64,000 bases of DNA. Source: Acidobacteriota bacterium (GTDB taxonomy: Bacteria > Acidobacteriota > Vicinamibacteria > Vicinamibacterales > Vicinamibacteraceae). The stretch lies in the NCBI GenBank assembly GCA_020845575.1, contig JADLFL010000014.1, positions 38,391 through 102,390 of the forward strand, written 5' to 3'. Positions 1 through 8,873 of the stretch are shown here, piece after piece. Within the stretch, counting starts at the first letter, position 1. Every line of letters starts with the position of its first letter. The notes under the pieces are model-generated. The model saw only the letters and a program-made list of their open reading frames with translations. It was not told the origin of the DNA and searched no databases. The translations under genes and the position numbers were made by a program.

Positions 1-2
1 CG

Positions 3-494
3 CAGAGCGTGATCGTCTACGCGATCAGCCGCTGCGGCGAGTTGTCGGTACTCACGATCCGCTACGCGCTGCTCGGGATCTTCCTACCCACGGGCGTGGC
101 GCTCGTGGCCTGGGTCGTCTCGCCGGGCCGGATCGTTCGCACGACACTCGGCGGCGCGTTCGTCGGGCTCACGATCCTCAACCTCGTGCCGCACGCGCGG
201 CTCTGGGCCGAGCAGCTCCGTTCGCCGTCGATGTCCAACCGCGCTCAGCTTGGCGCGGCGATGGAGGCGCGAGGACTCCACTACGCGCGGAGCGACTACT
301 GGACGGCGTACTACGTCGCGTTCCTGACACACGAGCGGGTGATCATCGGGTCGGACACACTGTCGCGCGTGGATCTGTACGAGCACGTGCTCGCACGACA
401 CGAGGCCGAGGTGGTGCGCATCGCCACGCGTCCCTGTGACGCGGCGCCGCCGATCGTTCCCGGCTACTATGTGTGTCGTCAAGACGGGCCGTGA
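3..494 (+). CDS. C-terminal part of an unidentified membrane protein (truncated by window edge)
   Basis: The frame is open from the window edge, so the real start lies upstream and only about 163 residues are seen. Two hydrophobic stretches near the N-terminal end of the fragment look like the last membrane helices. They are followed by a soluble tail of about 100 residues rich in Tyr, Arg and His that ends in a short Cys-containing segment. The layout resembles the end of a polytopic glycosyltransferase-type protein, but no diagnostic motif is present and I do not assign a function. Its TGA overlaps the GTG start of the next gene (GTGA), so the two are probably co-translated. Confidence 0.6.
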   Translation, partial: QSVIVYAISRCGELSVLTIRYALLGIFLPTGVALVAWVVSPGRIVRTTLGGAFVGLTILNLVPHARLWAEQLRSPSMSNRAQLGAAMEARGLHYARSDYWTAYYVAFLTHERVIIGSDTLSRVDLYEHVLARHEAEVVRIATRPCDAAPPIVPGYYVCRQDGP

Positions 495-2740
495 CCGACC
501 TGCCATCCACACATCCTCCCCCTGCCGCGACGCCTGCCTGGCGCGCGTACGTCGACATCGCGCGACCCGACCACTGGTTCAAGAACGGGTTCATGCTGCT
601 CGGCGTGGTGCTGGCCGTCGGCTATCGCCCCGACGCGCTCGATCGCGCGGGTGTGTGGCGCCTGCTGATCGCCGTCGCCGCCACGTGTCTCGTGGCGTCG
701 AGCAACTACGTCCTGAACGAGATCCTCGACGCACCGCGGGATCGCCACCATCCCCTGAAGCGAAACCGCCCCATTCCGTCGGGTCTCGTATCGCCGCCGC
801 TGGCGTATGCCGAATGGGTGCTGTTGGCGATCGCGGGCTTCGGCATCGCCGCGATGGTCAACGGCCCGTTCCTCGCGTCGGCGGTCTGGCTCTGGGTGAT
901 GGGAGTGCTGTACAACGTGCCGCCCATCAGGACGAAGGAGTGGCCCTACCTCGACGTGCTGAGCGAGTCGATCAACAACCCGATTCGCCTGGGGCTCGGC
1001 TGGTTCGCGCTCATCGACGGCCTCCTGCCGCCCGTGTCGCTCGCGATTGCGTACTGGATGGCGGGCGCGTTCCTGATGGCGGTCAAGCGATACGCGGAGT
1101 ACCGCCACATCGGCGATCCCGCGGTTGCCGCGGCCTATCGCCGATCGTTCAGGCACTACACCGAGGATCGCCTCCTCGTCTCGATCCTCTTCTACGCCGT
1201 GATCGGCGCGCTCTTCGGCGGCATCTTCATCGTCCGCTATCACCTCGAACTGGTGTTCATGGCGCCGCTCGTGGCGGGCCTCTTCGCGTACTACCTGAAG
1301 CTCGGCATGCTGCCAGACAGCCCGGCCCAGCGGCCTGAGCAGTTGTATCGTCACAAGGGCTTCACCGCGTACGTGACCGCGTGCCTCGTCGCGTTCGTCG
1401 CGCTGCTGTTCACCGAGATGCCGACGCTCTACGCGATGTTCGACATACCACCGACGGGGATGCGGCCGCTGTGGCACATCGGCCCTGCCGCGCAACCATC
1501 ACGGACATCCATGCCCACGCTCGACGACCTCGCTCACGACTACGTCCGCCAGGTGCTTGCGCTGGGCGTACACGACCCCGATGCGGTTGATGCGTACTAC
1601 GGCCCCACGGACATCAAGGCCGACGTCACGGCCGCCCAGGCACCGCTTGCCGACGTCTCGCACCGCATCGACACGCTGCGCACCCGCCTCGACGCGTACG
1701 TCGCCGACGGGCCCGACCAGATGCGACGGCTGCTGGTGCTGCGGGCGCAGGCACGCGCGCTGGCGATGCGGGCCGCGATCGCGGGTGGCACGCGCGTGTC
1801 CTTCGACGAGGAGTCGCGGGCGCTCTACGACGCCACGGCGCCGACGCACGACGCCGCGCACTTCGACGGCCTGCTCGCCGCGCTCGACGCAGTCCTCCCG
1901 GGCACTGGCAGCGTGTCTGCGCGCTACCAGGCATTCCGCGAGCGCATGGTGATCCCGCCAGCCGCGCTCGACGCAGTGTTCCGTGCAGCCGTCGATGCCT
2001 GCCGCACCAGGACGCGTGCGCACGTCACGCTGCCGGCCGGGGAGTCATTCCGCATCGAGTACGTCACCGACAAGCCGTGGAGCGGCTACAACTGGTATCA
2101 GGGGCAGTACCGCAGTGTGATCCAGGTGAACACGGACCTGCCCATCTACATCGACCGCGCGCTCGACCTCGCGTGTCACGAGGGCTATCCCGGCCACCAC
2201 GTGTACAACGTGCTGCTCGAACAGCATCTCGTCCGGGAACGCGGGTGGGTGGAGTGGTCCGTCTATCCGCTCTTCTCGCCGCAGAGCCTCATCGCCGAAG
2301 GCACGGCGAACTTCGGGATTCGCGTGGCGTTCAGCGACGCCGACCGCCTCGCATTCGAGCGCGACGTGCTGTATCCGCTGGCCGGGCTCGATCCCGCGCT
2401 CGCGGCGAGGTATCAGGAAGTCCAGCGCCTGACGACCGGACTGGCCTACTCCGGAAACGAGGCGGCGCGACAGTACCTCGATGGCACCTTCACCGCCGAT
2501 CAGGCGATCGCCTGGCTCGAGCGCTACACCCTCATGAGCCGCGAACGCGCGGCGCAGCGCGTGCGGTTCTTCGACAGCTATCGGAGCTACGTCATCAACT
2601 ACAACCTCGGCGAAGACCTCGTCGAGCGGTACGTGACGCGGCAGGGCGGCATCGCCACGGCACCCGATCGACGATGGGATGTCTTCGTCGATTTGCTGCG
2701 CACGCCGCGACTCCCGAGCGAACTCGCCGAAGGCCGTTGA
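491..2740 (+). CDS. UbiA-like prenyltransferase fused to a DUF885-type metallopeptidase-like domain
   Basis: One uninterrupted frame of 749 residues. Residues 1 to about 335 form a polytopic UbiA-family domain. The first Asp-rich motif is N76-x3-N80-E-x2-D84-x3-D88, followed by the basic loop HPLKRNRPIPSG, and the second motif region is DVLSESINNP. This subgroup resembles polyprenyl-phosphate phosphoribosyltransferases, which transfer to a lipid carrier at the membrane. Residues from about 341 onward are a soluble DUF885-like (COG4805) domain with HEGYPGHH at 563-570 and the downstream EGTANFG (E603), as expected for a gluzincin-like zinc site. An ATG at 1511 sits at the junction, but no stop precedes it. 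GTG at 491 is chosen for its overlap with the upstream stop; GTG at 473 is also possible. The substrates of both halves are unknown. Confidence 0.8.
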   Translation: MTDLPSTHPPPAATPAWRAYVDIARPDHWFKNGFMLLGVVLAVGYRPDALDRAGVWRLLIAVAATCLVASSNYVLNEILDAPRDRHHPLKRNRPIPSGLVSPPLAYAEWVLLAIAGFGIAAMVNGPFLASAVWLWVMGVLYNVPPIRTKEWPYLDVLSESINNPIRLGLGWFALIDGLLPPVSLAIAYWMAGAFLMAVKRYAEYRHIGDPAVAAAYRRSFRHYTEDRLLVSILFYAVIGALFGGIFIVRYHLELVFMAPLVAGLFAYYLKLGMLPDSPAQRPEQLYRHKGFTAYVTACLVAFVALLFTEMPTLYAMFDIPPTGMRPLWHIGPAAQPSRTSMPTLDDLAHDYVRQVLALGVHDPDAVDAYYGPTDIKADVTAAQAPLADVSHRIDTLRTRLDAYVADGPDQMRRLLVLRAQARALAMRAAIAGGTRVSFDEESRALYDATAPTHDAAHFDGLLAALDAVLPGTGSVSARYQAFRERMVIPPAALDAVFRAAVDACRTRTRAHVTLPAGESFRIEYVTDKPWSGYNWYQGQYRSVIQVNTDLPIYIDRALDLACHEGYPGHHVYNVLLEQHLVRERGWVEWSVYPLFSPQSLIAEGTANFGIRVAFSDADRLAFERDVLYPLAGLDPALAARYQEVQRLTTGLAYSGNEAARQYLDGTFTADQAIAWLERYTLMSRERAAQRVRFFDSYRSYVINYNLGEDLVERYVTRQGGIATAPDRRWDVFVDLLRTPRLPSELAEGR

Positions 2741-2743
2741 TCG

Positions 2744-5140
2744 TCAGACCTTCGGGCGCGGGACCGACGAGCGGGGCTGCCAGCCTCTCACGTGGCGCGA
2801 CACCAGGTCGATCAGCAGGGCGCTCGAGACAGGCTTGCGCGCCGAGTCGGTGAAGCCGTGCTGTCGCAACGACGCCTCTCTGTCGTTGCCGCTGCCGGAC
2901 ACCGCAATCACGGGGCCGTCATAGCCCTGCCGGCGTAGAGCCTGCACCGTCACGATCCCGTCCTGGCCAGGGAGATCGAGATCCATCACGACGGCGTCTG
3001 GCCACAGCCGCAGGGTCTCGGTCACGGCGTCGGCTCCGTTGTTCACGGTCTCCACGCGCGCACCCGCAGACGCAAGGACTACCGCGAACAACTGCTGGAT
3101 GTCTTCCACGTCGTCGCAGACCAGCACGAGTGGGCCTGCCTCGTCGATGGCATCGGGGAAAGGCTCGCTCACACCATCGATGCCTGGTGGCGCATCGACC
3201 ACACGTGTCGGCAGCGTGAATGTGAAGCAACTGCCGCGCCCTTCGGTGGACACGGCGACGAGGTCACCGCCCATCAGGCGCGCCAGGCGACGCGACACGC
3301 TCAGGCCGAGCCCTGTTCCACCAGCGCGAATCGCACGCGGATCGCCGAGCTCGAACTCGTCGAACGCGCGCGCGAGGACCGACGGGGTCATGCCGCTGCC
3401 CGTGTCCGTCACGCGCACGATCATGGCGCGGGCGTCCCAATCGACGGAGAGGTGGATGCTGCCCGCCTCTGTGAACTTCATCGCATTGGCCAGGAGGTTC
3501 AACAGCACCTGCCGCACGCGCAGTGCATCGATGAGCAGGTATGGGGGCACGCCGACCGCGACCTCACCCGACAGCGCGACGCCGTCCTGACGCGGCAGGC
3601 CTTCCATCGTCGCGAGCACGTCACTCACGAGCACTCGCACCGCGATGGGTTGCGGAGCGACGCGCGCCCGGCCCACAGACAAGGTGGCGTCGTCCAGCAG
3701 GTTGTTCACCAGGTGGAGCAGGTGCGCGCCGTTGCGACTGATGACGCGCGCGTACTCCTCGGTGGCCGAGGGTGTCCTCCCTTCGACGATGAGGCGCCCG
3801 AATCCCAGGATGGCCGTCACGGGCGTACGCAGTTCGTGTGCGACGTGGTTGAGGAACTGCGTCTTCAGCTCCGACGCCCGCTCGGCGGCGAGCGTGTCGG
3901 CTTCGAGGCGTGCACGTTCCCGCTGCAGGCGTGCGAGATCCGCCAGGCCCAGCATGATGGCCGCCATCGACGCGGCCGCCATCGGCGTGAACATCGCCAC
4001 GCGCTGCTGCGCCCACGTCAGCAGCGCGAGCGCCACAACCACTGTCACCACCCAGGCGCCCACCATGCCCAGCACCAGCGTGCGCGGGCGATGACTCTCC
4101 CTGGCCCTGACCGCCAGGAACACCGCCATGACGACGATCAGCATCACGCCATCGAACGCCCATCGCCGGGATCTGACAACAGCTCCGCCCTCGACAAGCC
4201 CTGACGCGAGGCGCAGGAACTCGACACCCGACGTGCTGCCGACCGGCGTTCGCACGGGTTCCTCCAGCAGCAGGGCCGTGGCGCCGATGAACACCCGCTT
4301 GCCGTGCACCGTGCCCGCCAGTCCGCCGCCCGCCTGTGGCGCCACCGCCGCGCGCACGAGATCGGCAAACGGGAGTGTCGGCAGCGACGGGAGCCGCCGC
4401 GGAAAGTGGAGTTCCACCTGTCCGTCCTCGTCCACGGGTATGGCGTGGCTGCCGATGGTCAGGATCGGTCCGCGCCACGTGCGGCGCGTGCCGACGATGC
4501 GGTCCTCGCCAAGCAGGGGCGTGAACGACAGACCGGGATACAGGCGGGTCCCCACCCGCGTGACGACCGGCAGCCGTCGCACGACGCCGTCCTCGTCGGG
4601 AACAGCCGTGGCCACACCAACGGTCGCGCGACGCGCGAACTCGGGCCGTGGCTCCACGAGGTCCGACGACGTCCGCGCGGGCGCGTCAGGGTCGATGCGA
4701 ATCGCGCGCGTCGGCGGGACGTCCTCACGATCGGCTCCGATCTGGAACGGGACCGCTACGGCCGCCAGCGCCACGTTGTCGAGTCCCGCGAGCACGTCGC
4801 CGAGTTGCTCGTCGCCCGGGCGAGGGTCGGTGAGGAGCACGTCGAGCGTGACGTGCGCGGCACCAGCCGTGTCGAGATAGCGGAGGACATGTGCCCAGAT
4901 GTCACGCTGGTACGGCCAGGGACCCAGCAGGGGCTGCAGTGCGGTGATGGACGCATCGTCGAGACCGAACACCACCGTGTCGGTATCGGCCACGTTCGAC
5001 GCAACCAGTGGGGCGACGCGATCCCACAGCCACGTGTCGACGCGTCTGCCGGGACCCACGAGGTCGACGGCGATCGCGGCAAGGGTCGCCATCGCCGCAC
5101 ATCCGAGCACGACGCGTGTCCTGCGACCGTGGACGGGCAT
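2744..5140 (-). CDS. CHASE2-domain hybrid sensor histidine kinase with C-terminal receiver
   Basis: 798 residues. After an N-terminal membrane anchor comes a CHASE2 extracytoplasmic sensor domain (about 35-320), then three closely spaced helices typical of CHASE2 proteins (about 325-405). A HisKA domain follows with phospho-acceptor H435 in HVAHELRTP, then an HATPase with DTGSGM and GTGLGLSVS motifs. A C-terminal receiver carries D720 in VMDLDLPGQDG. The start at 5140 overlaps the stop of the FecR gene as TGATG, which supports it over an upstream in-frame codon at 5197. CHASE2 (COG4252) and LysM/FecR (COG4254) proteins are often neighbours, so the pair probably forms one envelope-sensing unit. 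The ligand and the output regulator are unknown; no DNA-binding response regulator lies beside it. Confidence 0.88.
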   Translation of the reverse strand: MPVHGRRTRVVLGCAAMATLAAIAVDLVGPGRRVDTWLWDRVAPLVASNVADTDTVVFGLDDASITALQPLLGPWPYQRDIWAHVLRYLDTAGAAHVTLDVLLTDPRPGDEQLGDVLAGLDNVALAAVAVPFQIGADREDVPPTRAIRIDPDAPARTSSDLVEPRPEFARRATVGVATAVPDEDGVVRRLPVVTRVGTRLYPGLSFTPLLGEDRIVGTRRTWRGPILTIGSHAIPVDEDGQVELHFPRRLPSLPTLPFADLVRAAVAPQAGGGLAGTVHGKRVFIGATALLLEEPVRTPVGSTSGVEFLRLASGLVEGGAVVRSRRWAFDGVMLIVVMAVFLAVRARESHRPRTLVLGMVGAWVVTVVVALALLTWAQQRVAMFTPMAAASMAAIMLGLADLARLQRERARLEADTLAAERASELKTQFLNHVAHELRTPVTAILGFGRLIVEGRTPSATEEYARVISRNGAHLLHLVNNLLDDATLSVGRARVAPQPIAVRVLVSDVLATMEGLPRQDGVALSGEVAVGVPPYLLIDALRVRQVLLNLLANAMKFTEAGSIHLSVDWDARAMIVRVTDTGSGMTPSVLARAFDEFELGDPRAIRAGGTGLGLSVSRRLARLMGGDLVAVSTEGRGSCFTFTLPTRVVDAPPGIDGVSEPFPDAIDEAGPLVLVCDDVEDIQQLFAVVLASAGARVETVNNGADAVTETLRLWPDAVVMDLDLPGQDGIVTVQALRRQGYDGPVIAVSGSGNDREASLRQHGFTDSARKPVSSALLIDLVSRHVRGWQPRSSVPRPKV

Positions 5141-6861
5141 CAACGAGCACCCAGTACCACGCCTGCCGCGCCAGCCGGCACGAGGAGCCACCACCACTTG
5201 CTGCGCCGACGCGGCGGATCGACAACGTCGAAGCTCTGGGTCGGCCCGTAGGGCCCGTGGACACCTTCGGCGCTCACCGCGCGCACGCGCACGTGATAGC
5301 GGCCAGCTGCCGGTCGCGGCATGGTCAACGTCGGAACATCGACGACGGCGTCGACCAACGTCGTGGCGAACGCCGGATCGGCAGACACCTGCACGGTGTA
5401 GCGATCATTACCGAGCCCAGCCGACCACTGAAGGGTCAGTTCTCTGGCGAGCAGTTGCACGGCAGGCGGCGGTCCGGCCGGCGGACGGGCTCGGAGTTCG
5501 GCCGGCACGGCGTCGCTCCAGGGGCCTCGCTGTTCGCCCTGCCGCGTGGCGATGCGCCACGCGTACCGGCCCGGAGGAAGGGGCACGGCGATCTCGCTGG
5601 TCCTGACGTCGCTCCGTTCGAACACGGGTACGCCGAACGTCGAGTCACCGACCACCTGGACGTCCACACCGGAGGCCTCCGCCGATTGGGTCCACCGAAG
5701 GGGCAGCGTGTCACCGTAGACAGGCGCCCCTCCGCCGGCATCGCGGACGATCGGGGGCACGGGGCGCGCATCGATCACCAGCGGATGTCGCGCATCGAGC
5801 CCCTCGATCCCGGCGGCGTCGATCGCGCGCACGACCAGCGTGTAGGCCGCGTCCTCGATGTCGGGCCATGAGACGTCGCTTCGCGGGATGCGCGTATCGA
5901 CGACAGGCGCGCCGCCGTCAGCGGGAACGACGCGAACGCGATACGCGACAGCCCCTGTCGTCGGCGCCCATCGTGCGCGAACGGGCAAGCGGTTCACCGT
6001 GAGGATCAGTGACGACAAGTCGGGCGCGGAGAGGAGCGTCGTGGGCGTGAGCGTCGACGCTCCCGGCCCGGCGCGAACACCGAAGCCGGCTCCGACGTCG
6101 ACGGTCTGCGTCGTGCTGTCGACACCGACGAGGCCCGCGGTGACCTCCGTGACCGTTGTGTCATCGTCGGCGACCGCCACGCGGAAGTCCGTGCCGCGGA
6201 CCGTGGCGTTGACCAGCGGCGTACGCACCTGGTGACGTTGCTGCGGATGCGTCGCCGGCAACACCGTTGACTCCACGCGTCCGCGCCTGACGTCGAGCAG
6301 GGTCCGCTTGACGTTGCCGGCGATCGTGCGGAGTTCCACGAGCGTCACGCGCGCGCGCGCGCCCACGGTCACCTCGGCGCCTGTCGAGAGACGCAGGCGC
6401 ACGGCGTCGCCGTCGCCTGTGGTAATCGTCGAACCTGGCGGAATCGCCGTGCCGAGCAGCGCCACGGTGGCCTGTCCCGCGCCCTCGACACGAGGCTGCC
6501 CCCGCACCCAGAGCACGTCGGCCCGACCGGGCAGTCCACGCAGCAGGGTCACAGGGAAGAGCAAGCTCCGGCCGGGACGCAGCCGCCTGGTATCCCTGAC
6601 GCGGTTGAGTCGCGCGATCTTCGGCCAGTCGCGGACGTCGGTCATCAACTGCTGCGCAAGGCCGATGAGCGTGTCGCCGCGCACGATCGTATGGGCATAG
6701 TGCTCGCCGGGTGTCGCTGGTGGTGTACGCATCGGCGGCGGCTGCGCCTGTACGACTCCACCACCGACGAGGCACACCACGAGAGCGCCGCTCGCCACCC
6801 GCATCCGCATCCGGATCGGGGACGCCCGCGTCGTGCGGTTGCATGCCTGTTGGGTCACCAC
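5140..6861 (-). CDS. Exported LysM and FecR domain protein (COG4254-like)
   Basis: 573 residues from GTG at 6861, or 556 from ATG at 6810. The second start places a classic signal peptide (VASGALVVCLVGGGVVQAQ) at the N-terminus. A -10-like TATCGT at 6872-6877 lies 10 bases before the GTG, which favours the longer form. A LysM repeat (YAHTIVRGDTL to SLLFPV) comes first and should bind peptidoglycan. A FecR-type beta domain follows (STGAEVTVGARARVTL, NATVRGTDFRV), then three fibronectin-like segments. The chain ends in a Trp-rich hydrophobic C-terminus (KWWWLLVPAGAAGVVLGAR) that could be an anchor. It is translationally coupled to the CHASE2 kinase (TGATG), so it probably presents a cell-wall signal to that kinase; this role is inferred from context. 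Confidence 0.85.
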   Translation of the reverse strand: MVTQQACNRTTRASPIRMRMRVASGALVVCLVGGGVVQAQPPPMRTPPATPGEHYAHTIVRGDTLIGLAQQLMTDVRDWPKIARLNRVRDTRRLRPGRSLLFPVTLLRGLPGRADVLWVRGQPRVEGAGQATVALLGTAIPPGSTITTGDGDAVRLRLSTGAEVTVGARARVTLVELRTIAGNVKRTLLDVRRGRVESTVLPATHPQQRHQVRTPLVNATVRGTDFRVAVADDDTTVTEVTAGLVGVDSTTQTVDVGAGFGVRAGPGASTLTPTTLLSAPDLSSLILTVNRLPVRARWAPTTGAVAYRVRVVPADGGAPVVDTRIPRSDVSWPDIEDAAYTLVVRAIDAAGIEGLDARHPLVIDARPVPPIVRDAGGGAPVYGDTLPLRWTQSAEASGVDVQVVGDSTFGVPVFERSDVRTSEIAVPLPPGRYAWRIATRQGEQRGPWSDAVPAELRARPPAGPPPAVQLLARELTLQWSAGLGNDRYTVQVSADPAFATTLVDAVVDVPTLTMPRPAAGRYHVRVRAVSAEGVHGPYGPTQSFDVVDPPRRRSKWWWLLVPAGAAGVVLGAR

Positions 6862-6883
6862 GTGCCGGTCAACGATAGCAGAC

Positions 6884-7840
6884 TCAGGCGAGGTCTCGAC
6901 GGAAGAGCCTGTCGAAGTTTCCAGCCGCGATCGCCTGCCGATCCACGTCCGGCACGCCCAGTTCGTGAAGGACCGCCAACTGGGTGTCGCGAATCCCCAC
7001 CTGCCATCCGCGCGGGAAGAACGAGGAGTCGGTCCCGAACAGCAGACGCTCGGGTCCGAGCACGGTGAGGGCCTGGCCGAAGACGTGCCGCAGCGTGAGA
7101 CCGGGGTTGTACTTCATCCACGCATTGCTGGACGAGGTGTCGACCAGGATGTTGGGACACGCATCGGCCACCATCAGCAGTTCCCGGAAGAAGCCGGCGC
7201 CGAAATGCGGAACGATGATCGGCAGCGTCGGATGACGCAGGGCCAGGCCTTGCAGTTCCAGCGGATTGCCGAATCGCGTCTCGAATGCACTGGGCAGACC
7301 GAGTGTCCTGCGGATGCCGACCGTCAGGACACCGCAGTGCACGAAGAGCGCAGCACCCGTACTGCCCGCCACCTGCGCTGCCAGCCCCAGCACGCGCGGA
7401 TCGGACGGCGAGTAGCCGTGCATCGCCGGGAAGAGGCACACGACGCGCATACCGGGCTGCACCAGCGCCCATGCCACGCGCGTCAAGGCACCCTCCTGCG
7501 TCGGGTCAACCATGAAGGCTCCGACGAAGCGGTCCGGGTGTCGAGCCACGGCCCGCGCGACCTGTTCCTCCTCACCAGGAACGCTGCCGATGAGCACGGC
7601 GCGGCCGACCCCGTGCGCTGTCAACGTCTCCGCCCACCTGTCGGCGAGCGCTTCGGGCGTACCCGGATGGTCCCACCCGACCAGACGCGTGACCTCATGC
7701 CCCGGCGCGTTGCCAGGCAGCCCCTTCTGGCGCCCGAGGACGTCGAAGAATCGCGGAGAGAAGAAGTGGCAGTGCGCGTCGTTGACGCGCAACGGCACGG
7801 CGCCTGTGGCGCCAATCGACGGAGGCGGGACGATCGTCAT
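6884..7840 (-). CDS. Amidohydrolase-family metal-dependent hydrolase
   Basis: 318 residues of the amidohydrolase-2 type (COG2159). The start of the TIM barrel carries the metal motif DAHCHFF. A central His lies in PHFGAGFF, and the C-terminal catalytic Asp is in LLFGTDSSFFPRG. The family includes decarboxylases and hydrolases acting on small carboxylated substrates; the substrate here cannot be read from sequence. The ATG at 7840 lies 10 bases after the stop of the PLP-enzyme gene, so it belongs to the MATE/PLP-enzyme operon. A longer N-terminal reading exists but overlaps the PLP-enzyme gene and has shadow-like composition rich in Arg and Ser. Confidence 0.82.
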   Translation of the reverse strand: MTIVPPPSIGATGAVPLRVNDAHCHFFSPRFFDVLGRQKGLPGNAPGHEVTRLVGWDHPGTPEALADRWAETLTAHGVGRAVLIGSVPGEEEQVARAVARHPDRFVGAFMVDPTQEGALTRVAWALVQPGMRVVCLFPAMHGYSPSDPRVLGLAAQVAGSTGAALFVHCGVLTVGIRRTLGLPSAFETRFGNPLELQGLALRHPTLPIIVPHFGAGFFRELLMVADACPNILVDTSSSNAWMKYNPGLTLRHVFGQALTVLGPERLLFGTDSSFFPRGWQVGIRDTQLAVLHELGVPDVDRQAIAAGNFDRLFRRDLA

Positions 7841-7850
7841 CGGAGGCCCT

Positions 7851-8873
7851 TCACTGGCGAACGGCGGCGGCCGTCGTGGGCAGGCCGCCCGTGTGGATGA
7901 AGAGGACGCGCGCACCACGGCGCAGAACACCCGTACCGACCATCTCCACCAACGACGCGACGGCCTTGGCCGTGTACGTCGGATCGAGGAGGTAGCCCTC
8001 GTCTTTCGCGAATCGCGCGAGTGCCGCGGTGCTGCCGGTGGTCGGAATGCCGTAGCCCGGCTCGGTCTCCGGTCGGATCCATGCGCAGCGCGCGTGCGAC
8101 TCCTCGAACGCCATCGGCCACCGATACAGGTCGGCAGCCGCGCGCACGAGTGATTCCGGCGACACGGCCGAGAAGCGTTCCATCGCCGCGCGCGACGAGA
8201 CCGAGACGGCGTGCACGGTGGCCGGTGCGTCTGCGAGGACAAGCCCCGCCAGGACGCCAGCCGACGTCGACCCGGTGCCGTACGCCACCACCACATCGTC
8301 GAAGGGAAACGTTCCGCCGCATTGCGCGAGGATCTCGCGGATGCAGGCCGCGTATCCCGGTACGGACTCGGGCATCGACGCGCCTGGCGGGATCCAGAAG
8401 CCGCGCGTCTGCTCGACGAGCGCTGCGCACAGGGTCTTCGATGCCTGCAGATCGACGTCGGAGGGGTTGGCCGTGTCCATCGGCGTGACGTGCACGTGCG
8501 CCCCGTAGTGTCTCGTGAGTGCGAGGTTACCTGTTTCGTGCGTGGGCAGCGTGCCGCCGAGCACGACGTGCACGTCGAGGCCCAGGCGCCGTGCCGCCGC
8601 GGCGGTCATCATCGTGTGGTTGGAGGTGAGCGGCCCGGCGGTGACCACCGTGGTCGCGCCGGCCTCGATCGCGCGTGCCATGACGAACTCCAGCTTGCGC
8701 GCCTTGTTCCCGCCGAGTGCGAGGCCGCTGCACTCATCGCGCTTCATCCACAGGTCGATCCCGAGCGCCGCCGAGAGTCGCCGCAGACGCACGAGCGGCG
8801 TTGGCCACGTGCCCAGCGACACGCCCGGAATGGCGTCGAGTGCCGCGCTCAATCTTCCCGTTCGCAATGCCAT
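7851..8873 (-). CDS. PLP-dependent D-cysteine desulfhydrase / ACC deaminase family enzyme
   Basis: 340 residues of the fold-type II PLP family containing D-cysteine desulfhydrase (DcyD) and 1-aminocyclopropane-1-carboxylate deaminase. The PLP lysine is K57 in LGGNKARKLEF. The substrate loop reads SNHTMMTAAAARRLG, where many relatives have SNHARQTA. The phosphate-binding glycine loop is AYGTGSTSAGVLAG. The start overlaps the MATE stop as TGATG. Desulfhydrase is more likely than ACC deaminase given the bacterial context, but the choice is inference. Pairing with an exporter and an amidohydrolase hints at detoxification of an amino-acid-like compound. Confidence 0.82.
   Translation of the reverse strand: MALRTGRLSAALDAIPGVSLGTWPTPLVRLRRLSAALGIDLWMKRDECSGLALGGNKARKLEFVMARAIEAGATTVVTAGPLTSNHTMMTAAAARRLGLDVHVVLGGTLPTHETGNLALTRHYGAHVHVTPMDTANPSDVDLQASKTLCAALVEQTRGFWIPPGASMPESVPGYAACIREILAQCGGTFPFDDVVVAYGTGSTSAGVLAGLVLADAPATVHAVSVSSRAAMERFSAVSPESLVRAAADLYRWPMAFEESHARCAWIRPETEPGYGIPTTGSTAALARFAKDEGYLLDPTYTAKAVASLVEMVGTGVLRRGARVLFIHTGGLPTTAAAVRQ

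Noticed and set aside
1511..2740. Treating the DUF885 part as a separate gene starting at ATG 1511.
   Set aside because: There is no stop codon ending the UbiA part before or near it. An internal start remains possible, but the sequence shows one frame.
7841..8296. Long N-terminal extension of the amidohydrolase.
   Set aside because: The extension lies inside the PLP-enzyme gene, is rich in Arg and Ser, and the family N-terminus begins at the ATG of 7840.
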